Of a stretch of 7,427 bases of DNA, positions 1 through 5,359 are shown one piece after another (positions within the stretch are counted from its first letter, which is position 1; each line of letters starts with the position of its first letter). The notes beneath the pieces were generated by a model that was given only the letters and a program-made list of their open reading frames with translations, had not been told where the DNA came from and searched no databases. The translations under genes were made by a program, and so were the position numbers. The stretch is from JAQVQN01 sp964557205 (GTDB lineage: Bacteria > Verrucomicrobiota > Kiritimatiellia > RFP12 > UBA1067), in the NCBI GenBank assembly GCA_964557205.1, contig CAZKZI010000149.1, positions 1-7,427 of the forward strand, given 5' to 3'.

Positions 1-400
1 AAAGCCCCTGCGTTCCCTGCAAGGCGGTTCCAATCGTGACGCTCCCGTTACTGACGTCGATGGTCGGCACCCCCAGACTTGTTGCCAGCGTCAACGTAGA
101 ATTGGTCAGTGCCCAGTTATGACTCGGCGTCGTGTCACCGAAGCGGAGCGTTCCGACCGTGTGCGGCGCATCGTTGTTGACAGTCGCGTTGGCAGTGATA
201 TTCAGTGTGCTGAAATCCGCGACCGCATTCGTTCCGTCAGCAATCGTGCCACTGGCCCAGTTGCCGGTTGTGCTCCATACTCCGCCTGCCAAGTTCGTCC
301 ATGTCCCGTCCGTCGCCTGCGCGCTGACCGCCAAAAAGGCCAGCACAGACACGATTGCCACGCTCGAACCAGCCCGACCGATCATCCTGATTACGTTCAT
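1..400 (-). CDS. Secreted autotransporter-associated beta-strand type protein (5' part only)
   Basis: This reading frame is open from an ATG at 400 to the window edge, giving 133 residues of a longer protein. The start is well supported: an AAGGAG sits 8 bases upstream, and the first 29 residues form a standard Sec signal peptide (positive n-region with R5 and R9, hydrophobic core V14-V25, cleavage after SAQA). The mature N-terminus has the pattern GTWTN, GGVWSTTGNW (about residues 32-48), an ADGTNAVADFSTLNIT stretch, then VGTLRFGDT and an NWxLTN segment. This is the classic opening of large beta-helical surface or secreted proteins with autotransporter-associated beta-strand repeats, common in Verrucomicrobiota, Kiritimatiellota and Planctomycetota. 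Such proteins are mostly uncharacterised; adhesion or extracellular glycan contact is a guess. The C-terminus, which could carry a PEP-CTERM or autotransporter anchor, is outside the window. It probably has its own promoter in the 204-bp gap behind the regulator gene. Confidence 0.85.
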   Translation of the reverse strand, partial: MNVIRMIGRAGSSVAIVSVLAFLAVSAQATDGTWTNLAGGVWSTTGNWASGTIADGTNAVADFSTLNITANATVNNDAPHTVGTLRFGDTTPSHNWALTNSTLTLATSLGVPTIDVSNGSVTIGTALQGTQGL

Positions 401-408
401 AGCCTAAT

Positions 409-414
409 CTCCTT
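409..414 (-). promoter_or_regulatory. Ribosome binding site of the secreted protein gene
   Basis: On the minus strand the sequence reads AAGGAG, a near-perfect Shine-Dalgarno, 8 bases before the ATG at 400. It fixes the start at M1 rather than the in-frame ATG at codon 6. Confidence 0.8.
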
Positions 415-475
415 ATTCTTCACGCTCAAGATCCGCGAATTTTCGCAGACCCTGATCCGTCGCTTAGAAGGTGAC

Positions 476-503
476 ATTATCCGCCTTTGCTCGCCGCACA
501 CAA
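476..503 (-). promoter_or_regulatory. Possible sigma-70-type promoter for the secreted protein gene
   Basis: On the minus strand a GATAAT (476-481, one mismatch to TATAAT) lies 16 bases after TTGTGT (498-503, which keeps only the TTG of the -35 box). A second possible -10, TACAAT at 514-519, lacks a -35 at the right distance. The first would start transcription near 469 and give a leader of about 70 bases. The AACCGGTT palindrome overlaps the -35 side, a position where a repressor could block polymerase. Promoter consensus in this phylum is poorly known, so this is weak. Confidence 0.3.
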
Positions 504-568
504 CCGGTTATTTATTGTATGTAAAGCAGACCAGTCGGAGGAGCGCATAAGAGCACGCTTCAGAAGAT

Positions 569-585
569 CGGTTTTCACGAAACCG
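569..585 (-). terminator. Weak hairpin after the regulator gene
   Basis: CGGTTT and AAACCG form a 6-bp stem around a 5-base loop, starting about 20 bases past the stop of the LacI-type gene. It is the only stem-loop in a place expected for an operon end. No T-run follows on the minus strand, so it is not a classical intrinsic terminator; it could equally be an operator, since its half-site (AACCG/CGGTT) recurs in the palindrome at 502-509. Confidence 0.25.
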
Positions 586-604
586 GCCGTACGCAGACAA
601 GGGA

Positions 605-1714
605 CTACCGTTGCCGCTTATCTCCGGACAGAAACGCGAACGGCTCGTTTTCGACGCCCTGCAGGTCGCCCTTCACCGCCCGGATTTGGCACGCAGTTTC
701 ACCGGCCACCCAGCGGCCTCTCAGCATCCACCGCATGGGATGCTCCTGAATGCCCTTCTGGTTACGTCTGAGCTGCGTGACCAGCATGTCCACGGCGGAT
801 TCTGTGATCCCCGCTTCTTCCTGATTGATGCCCGCTACGCCTTTAGCCGCTTCGCCCCACAGGTGCAACGAGGCGAAGCCGATGTCTTGCGGCACCTTTA
901 AGCCCCACTCGCCGAGCGGGAGTATCCCCGGACTGATAATCGCCTCCAGCCGGTTCTGCCGCGCCCACCGGCGCACGTCCGCCGGGCGGAACTCGTCCAC
1001 GATCAACGGCTGCAACACCGCTTCATAACCCCGCAGCGCGCGCCACACAAAATACGCCCCGGTCCAGCGGCGATGGGTCCGCAGGTCATCCTCGGAGCGC
1101 AGGCAAAGCCCGATCCGGCGATACCCCAACGCCTCCAAATTGTCCAACGCCATAAACATGCCGGACTGGTGGTCATGGTGAACCTGACTGACCAAAGGAT
1201 GCCGCAGGCTCCCGCCGATATCCACGACGCTGAACCGATCCCACTCGATCGGCAGGGTGCCTCCCCAATCCGCAAAGACCTGGTGACTGATGTTGGGGAT
1301 AATCACACCCCTGACGCCCCTCGACCAGATAATCTGGTTGTTGCGCGCGGGTGTCAGCGCCGGGTCGGCGATCCACCAGGGCTCGATCCGATAGCCATAT
1401 TCAGCCGCCCGGCGTTCGATATTCTCGAAGTACCCGTCTTTAAAACGTTTCCACCCGTCGCGGGTTGGCTCGCTCGTCAGATAGGCCAGCGTTTCGCCCG
1501 TGGCCCCGTGACCGGCGCGGGCGGTTTCGGCCATCCGCTCCGCGATCTTAGGATTGGGCGCATACCCCAACTTACGGGCGGCGGCATGCACCCGTCTGCG
1601 CGTCCCCTCGGAAATGCGCCCGTCATCGCGCAGCGCCATCGAGACGGTCATCCGCGAAACGCCGACGAGTTCCGCGATGTGCTTCATGCTCACCACCGTT
1701 TTCTTGGGCTTCAT
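605..1714 (-). CDS. LacI-family transcriptional regulator
   Basis: The 369-residue protein has a LacI-type DNA-binding domain at the N-terminus: helix-turn-helix about residues 11-30 (KHIAELVGVS, then SRMTVSMALRDD), followed by ISEGTRRRV and AAARKLGY (45-51) leading into the hinge. Residues from about 74 form a periplasmic-binding-protein-like sensor domain, with the family landmarks NLEALGYRRIGL (192-203) and VPQDIGFASL (274-283). It should bind a CG-centred operator as a dimer and respond to a sugar or sugar derivative. The ATG at 1714 is chosen because AGGAG lies 9 bases upstream; M10 is a possible later start but has no such site. It follows the transporter gene by 40 bp and is probably the last gene of the esterase-fucosidase-transporter operon, suggesting it is made along with the genes it controls. 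A charged tail of about 25 residues (345-369) extends past the usual domain end. The effector cannot be read from sequence; L-fucose or a fucoside is a guess from the neighbours. Confidence 0.9.
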   Translation of the reverse strand: MKPKKTVVSMKHIAELVGVSRMTVSMALRDDGRISEGTRRRVHAAARKLGYAPNPKIAERMAETARAGHGATGETLAYLTSEPTRDGWKRFKDGYFENIERRAAEYGYRIEPWWIADPALTPARNNQIIWSRGVRGVIIPNISHQVFADWGGTLPIEWDRFSVVDIGGSLRHPLVSQVHHDHQSGMFMALDNLEALGYRRIGLCLRSEDDLRTHRRWTGAYFVWRALRGYEAVLQPLIVDEFRPADVRRWARQNRLEAIISPGILPLGEWGLKVPQDIGFASLHLWGEAAKGVAGINQEEAGITESAVDMLVTQLRRNQKGIQEHPMRWMLRGRWVAGETACQIRAVKGDLQGVENEPFAFLSGDKRQR

Positions 1715-1717
1715 CTA

Positions 1718-1766
1718 TTCTGACTCCTGACTTCTGGCTTCTGAATTCTGCCTCTTAGCTTCTGCC
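1718..1766 (-). repeat. Seven-unit heptanucleotide tandem repeat, consensus NNCAGAA
   Basis: Seven consecutive 7-base units run without a break in register. On the minus strand five of them match NNCAGAA exactly, with the first two bases being GG, TT, GC or GT. The two departures are GCTAAGA (1753-1759) and GTCAGGA (1725-1731). The array begins inside the last codons of the transporter gene, crosses its TAA stop (1755-1757), fills nearly all of the 40-bp gap and ends three bases before the ATG of the regulator gene. Period 7 is not a coding period. It resembles the short tandemly repeated repetitive (STRR) heptanucleotides described in filamentous cyanobacteria; a direct relationship is not claimed. 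Confidence 0.85.
1724..1728 (-). promoter_or_regulatory. Ribosome binding site of the regulator gene, inside the repeat
   Basis: AGGAG on the minus strand lies 9 bases before the ATG at 1714. It spans the junction of two heptads and exists only because one heptad reads GTCAGGA instead of GTCAGAA. Confidence 0.7.
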
Positions 1767-3044
1767 CTCTTGATGAATGCGCTTCAGCAGGAGGAGCGCC
1801 GGGAGACGCAGGAGAATGGACGCCGCAAACAACATCTGATAGTTGGACAACTCCAGCCCGCTGAACCGCCAATGCACCGCAGACAGCGCTTCCGCCACCC
1901 AGCCGCTCGCCGCCCCGGAGAGAAACACCGCCGGCCCCGCCACACCCGCCATCACCGCCGAACCCATAGCCCGCGCCTCGGCCGGCAACCCTTCGAGTGT
2001 CAGGCTGAACAGCGCCAACGTGAACCCGCTGAGGAAAACGCCAGTAAGCAGATTGCTCACATAGATCGGCCAGCGGACGCCCCACGGGCAAAGCACGTAA
2101 AAGAGCGGCAACAACAGCAACCCGAAGGAACAGAGCGTCAGCACCGGCTTGTAGCCATGCCGGTCCGCCAAACGGCCCCAGACCGGATTCATGGCAATCG
2201 CCGTCAGCGAACTCAGCAACCCGAGCACCGCCAGCGCCTTGAAATCCCAGTGCATGTTCTTGAGCAGATGCGCGTTCAGAAACGGCGTGCAGACCGTCAT
2301 GCCGACCAGCCACAAGAGATTAAAAACGACCAGCCGCCGGAAACGCACATCGCACAGCGGCCTTACCAAATACCGTACGTTCCACTCGGGGGGCGACGAA
2401 CTGTGCCCTGGATCAGGCTGACGTCTCAGCAGCAGAAAGCCGGCAACCCCGGCCAAGCCTGCGCACACTTGCAGCAGCGCGAACCCTTGCCGCTCATACC
2501 CGCCCTCACGAAAGGCGTCAACCGCCGCTCCGGCTGCCAGCACCGTCACGACGCTGAAAGCTTCCATGGCCAGATTGCGCCGGCCCAGATAACGCCCCCT
2601 CAGCCGCTCGGGCACCAACACGGCCATCCACGCCACCCAGCCCGGCCCGCTGGCGTTCTGCGTGGCCTGGTAGAAAAAATACAGCGCGAGAATCCAGGTC
2701 ATGACCCGTGCCGACGAGTCCCCGCACAAGAACGGAACCGCCGCAATCACAAACCACGTCCCGCGCGACAGCAGCCCGATCAGCGCCACCGTGAAGCGCC
2801 TTTGGTCCGGCCACCGGTCCGCCACATACGCGCCGGCCACTTGGAACAGCGAACCCAGAAACGGCATGGCACCCAGCAGCCCCAACTGAAAATCATTCGC
2901 GCCCCACGCCAGGGCAAAACCGGTCAGAAACGCGCTTCCGACCAGCACATTATGCACCGCCGCAGCCGATCCCTCCAGCGTGGCGATCCTGAGTCCGCGA
3001 CGCGTCTCTGACTTTATCAACCTCACAGAGGTATAGTAACGCAC
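1755..3044 (-). CDS. MFS transporter, probable sugar permease of the operon
   Basis: The 429-residue protein is strongly hydrophobic, with about 12 membrane segments (for example residues 28-48, 53-76, 84-106, 113-127, 239-258, 304-320, 328-350, 402-420), as usual for the major facilitator superfamily. The MFS motif A is clear in the second half as GRLADRHGYKP (290-300) between helices 8 and 9, and in degenerate form after helix 2 (GAYVADRWPDQRRF, 71-84). The loop after helix 4 reads WVAWMAVLVPERLRGRYLGRR (136-156), a signature of an MFS group frequent in Planctomycetota and Verrucomicrobiota. It does not look like the FucP fucose:proton symporter. The substrate is inferred to be a sugar released by the fucosidase. 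The start is a GTG inside the fucosidase gene (22-base overlap), with a weak GGGCGGGAC upstream; a GTG at codon 7 is an alternative. The overlap suggests translational coupling. The last codons run into the heptad repeat. Confidence 0.88.
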   Translation of the reverse strand: MRYYTSVRLIKSETRRGLRIATLEGSAAAVHNVLVGSAFLTGFALAWGANDFQLGLLGAMPFLGSLFQVAGAYVADRWPDQRRFTVALIGLLSRGTWFVIAAVPFLCGDSSARVMTWILALYFFYQATQNASGPGWVAWMAVLVPERLRGRYLGRRNLAMEAFSVVTVLAAGAAVDAFREGGYERQGFALLQVCAGLAGVAGFLLLRRQPDPGHSSSPPEWNVRYLVRPLCDVRFRRLVVFNLLWLVGMTVCTPFLNAHLLKNMHWDFKALAVLGLLSSLTAIAMNPVWGRLADRHGYKPVLTLCSFGLLLLPLFYVLCPWGVRWPIYVSNLLTGVFLSGFTLALFSLTLEGLPAEARAMGSAVMAGVAGPAVFLSGAASGWVAEALSAVHWRFSGLELSNYQMLFAASILLRLPALLLLKRIHQEGRS

Positions 3045-5308
3045 CGTGTCCCGCCCGACAACCTCGCATCGATCATTTCCGTCCGGGCACTTTTTAACTC
3101 TCCATTCACGCGGACCTTCACCCCTTGGGGCACTTTAGAGAAGATACAGTAATCCGTGACCTTGCCATCCTTCCACTCGATATCGACGGTAAAGCCGCCC
3201 CTCGCCCGCAGACCGGCAACCTTGCCGGTTGGCCAGGCTTTGGGCAGGGCGGGCAGCAGGTGGATTTCCCCGGCGTGGCTTTGCAAAAGCATCTCACACA
3301 CCGAGGCGGCATAGCCGAAATTGCCGTCAATCTGGAACGGGGGATGGGTGCAGAGCAGGTTCTGCGTAAAGGCCGTCTTGATCATCCCGTTAAGGATCTT
3401 CCGGGCGCGGTCGCCATCATGAAGGCGGGCCCAGATGCAGATTTTCCATGCGCGGCTCCAGCCGGTCGATGCGTCACCCCGGGCGTTCATGGAAACCTTG
3501 GCGGCCTCGGCCAGCTTCGGGGTGGTCAACGGGGTGATCTGGCGGCAGGGATAGACGGCAATCATGTGCGAGAAATGCCGGTGTGTGTCCTTGGGATCGT
3601 CGAGGTCTTCGGCCCATTCCTGGAGCTGTCCCCATTTTCCGATTTTCGGCGCCAGCAGGCGGGCTCGCATTTGCTCGACCTTCGTGCGATAGCTTTCGTC
3701 AACGCCGAGCGCATTCGATGCGTCAATGAAGTTCGTAAAGAGATCGTAAACCAGTTGTTGTTCGTAGGAATTGCCTTCGGCCACGGGACCGTGCTCCGGC
3801 GACATGCTCTTGGGGCTCACCAGGGTGCCGCCTAGACCGACCTTAAGGGAGTCCTCCCAGAATTCGCAAAGTTCCTTGAGGACCGGATAGGCACGGGTTT
3901 CTAGGTATTGCCGGTCCAAGCTGAAGGCGTAGTGATCCCAGAGGTTCTGCGCCAACCAGGCGGCGTCGCCCATGCTCCACGGGCAGGTGGCGCCGCCGAA
4001 GATGCCGTTCTCCCAGCGGGTCGCCCAGCCGCGGACACCGAAATCCTTCTTGGTCTCGTCGCGCCGCACCGGGATAACCGAGTGCAGCCACTCGGAGAAG
4101 GGCAGGAAACATTCGCCGAGATTGGCGGCACCCACGAACCAGTAGTTCATCTGGAGGTTGACGTTTGCATGGTAATCGCAGCGCCAGGGCGGGTTGTTGC
4201 TTTCGTTCCAGATCCCCTGGAGGTTGGCGGGCAGGTCCCCCGGACGGGAACAGGCGATCATCAGGTAACGGGCATACTTGAACAAGAGCGCCTCCAGCTC
4301 CGGATCCTTGGCGCCTTTGAGACTTGGATCATCGGCATGGCCGTCGTAGATCGAGCCCTTGCCAGCGGCCTTTTCCGCGCCCCGGTAGGCGACCAACCGC
4401 CTGTCCGTCGGCAGTTCCCGCACGGCGTCGGTCGTCCTGCCGACATACAGGGCCACCCGGTTGAACAACGACTGGTGGTCACGCACATGGGCGGTGAGTA
4501 GTTCGTTGTAAGGCATCGTGGCGGCCTTCGCCAGCCGTTCCGTGATGGCCCGGTGCGGGTGCTCGCCGCGCCAGTTCCGCTCGCGGAGGTTGACGTAATC
4601 GGTGCCGGCATCCAGATAGATGGTCAGGGAATCACTAGCTTTAAAAACCAGTTTGCCGTCCTTCGTCTCGACTGTTCCGCCCTCGTTGCGGACGAGCGCC
4701 TGGGCTTCGTAATCAAGGGCGATGCCGTATTCCTTGCGATCCTTCGAGAGGCTGTGGACGAAGCCGGCCAAGTTGCCTTTGATCGTCAAGCCGTTATCTG
4801 CCGCAGTGGCCGTTCCCTTGTGTGCGTCCGCCAGGGTGATCGTGCCACTGAGTGTACCCGGCTTGTCCGCCGTGAAGCGGAAGACCATGACCCTCGCCGG
4901 ATGGCTGGCGAAATATTCCCGCCGGTAGGCCACGCCGTCCTTGGTGTAGGAAACCGTGTGCACCGCGCGTTCGATGTCGAGTTCGCGCCGGTAACCGGTC
5001 ACCGCATCATCTTCGTCGCCGAAGTCGATCAAGAGGTCGCCGAAGGCCTGGTAGGCGCCGGTGTCGGTTTCATCCCCGATCCAGAGACTATCTTCGTTGA
5101 ACTGGATGCGCTCGTGTTCGATGCCACCGAAGATCATTGCGCCGAGCCGGCCGTTGCCGACCGGCAGCGCCTCTGCCGCCCAGTCGCCCGCCGGCTTGTC
5201 ATACCAAAGCGTCATTTCGCGCGGCGTGTCATTCCCAAAACAGGGTTCCGAGGCTTGGGCTGCGACCATCGCCCAAAGGGTCAGGATTGATAGTGCGGGC
5301 ATCATCAT
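3023..5308 (-). CDS. Secreted GH95-family alpha-L-fucosidase
   Basis: This 761-residue enzyme has the usual length and order of glycoside hydrolase family 95: an N-terminal beta-sandwich (about 30-245, opening with LWYDKPAGDWAAEALPVGNG and NEDSLWIGD), a linker, an (alpha/alpha)6 catalytic barrel (about 330-675) and a C-terminal beta-domain. GH95 enzymes hydrolyse terminal alpha-L-fucose, classically alpha-1,2 linked, with inversion. By comparison with Bifidobacterium bifidum AfcA, the general acid is E505 (in SMSPEHGP), the base-activating asparagines are N382 and N384 (in HANVNLQMNYW), and D661 lies in FQIDGNFG. H380, two before the first asparagine, is the residue I recall as favouring fucose over L-galactose. 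A signal peptide of about 19 residues (ending VAAQA) implies export, though its n-region has no Lys or Arg. The start is supported by AGGAG 7 bases upstream. About 20 extra residues (309-331) precede the barrel compared with many relatives. The gene follows the esterase by 51 bp and overlaps the transporter. Confidence 0.95.
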   Translation of the reverse strand: MMMPALSILTLWAMVAAQASEPCFGNDTPREMTLWYDKPAGDWAAEALPVGNGRLGAMIFGGIEHERIQFNEDSLWIGDETDTGAYQAFGDLLIDFGDEDDAVTGYRRELDIERAVHTVSYTKDGVAYRREYFASHPARVMVFRFTADKPGTLSGTITLADAHKGTATAADNGLTIKGNLAGFVHSLSKDRKEYGIALDYEAQALVRNEGGTVETKDGKLVFKASDSLTIYLDAGTDYVNLRERNWRGEHPHRAITERLAKAATMPYNELLTAHVRDHQSLFNRVALYVGRTTDAVRELPTDRRLVAYRGAEKAAGKGSIYDGHADDPSLKGAKDPELEALLFKYARYLMIACSRPGDLPANLQGIWNESNNPPWRCDYHANVNLQMNYWFVGAANLGECFLPFSEWLHSVIPVRRDETKKDFGVRGWATRWENGIFGGATCPWSMGDAAWLAQNLWDHYAFSLDRQYLETRAYPVLKELCEFWEDSLKVGLGGTLVSPKSMSPEHGPVAEGNSYEQQLVYDLFTNFIDASNALGVDESYRTKVEQMRARLLAPKIGKWGQLQEWAEDLDDPKDTHRHFSHMIAVYPCRQITPLTTPKLAEAAKVSMNARGDASTGWSRAWKICIWARLHDGDRARKILNGMIKTAFTQNLLCTHPPFQIDGNFGYAASVCEMLLQSHAGEIHLLPALPKAWPTGKVAGLRARGGFTVDIEWKDGKVTDYCIFSKVPQGVKVRVNGELKSARTEMIDARLSGGTRCVTIPL

Positions 5309-5315
5309 TGTTCTG

Positions 5316-5320
5316 CTCCT
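5316..5320 (-). promoter_or_regulatory. Ribosome binding site of the fucosidase gene
   Basis: AGGAG on the minus strand, 7 bases before the first of three consecutive ATG codons (5308). It supports M1 as the start. Confidence 0.7.
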
Positions 5321-5359
5321 ACAGGGAATGAGTGACCCTGATTTCAGTGCTTTGAATCG

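Larger units (their letters stand above)
401..604. other. Intergenic gap between regulator and secreted-protein gene
   Basis: This 204-bp stretch carries no convincing gene. It is the longest non-coding stretch in the window and holds an AT-rich patch (about 510-525), a perfect 8-bp palindrome AACCGGTT at 502-509 with a central CG, an imperfect palindrome GCGAA-TT-TTCGC at 435-446, a CGGTTT/AAACCG inverted repeat at 569-585, a CGTACG at 588-593, and the leader of the downstream gene. The CG-centred palindrome has the general form of LacI-family operators, so the adjacent LacI-type regulator could act here; this is inference only. Confidence 0.6.

Noticed and set aside
119..550. Plus-strand frames of 143 and 91 codons at the left end
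   Set aside because: They are antisense to the secreted-protein gene, whose minus-strand frame has a ribosome binding site, signal peptide and family motif.
1711..2313. 200-codon minus-strand frame overlapping the end of the transporter gene
   Set aside because: It is a +1/-1 frame of the MFS gene, Gly/Ala-rich with no family signature. Its last codons are just the heptad repeat read in another frame.
1770..3011. 413-codon open frame on the plus strand
   Set aside because: It lies wholly antisense to the MFS transporter gene. Its product is a Gln/Arg/Pro-rich string with no domain or secretion features, typical of the complement of a GC-rich membrane-protein gene.
1755..3044. Transporter as a FucP-type fucose symporter
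   Set aside because: The only case for FucP is the neighbouring fucosidase. The motifs match a different MFS group, so no gene symbol or fixed substrate is given.
3125..5290. Several plus-strand open frames of about 200-245 codons antisense to the fucosidase gene
   Set aside because: The minus-strand frame encodes an intact GH95 enzyme with all catalytic residues; these frames have no recognisable features and follow from its codon bias.
5322..5340. Inverted repeat CAGGG/CCCTG with a 9-base loop between esterase and fucosidase genes
   Set aside because: A 5-bp stem with a large loop and no T-run is too weak for a terminator call, and it sits within a 51-bp gap of a likely operon.
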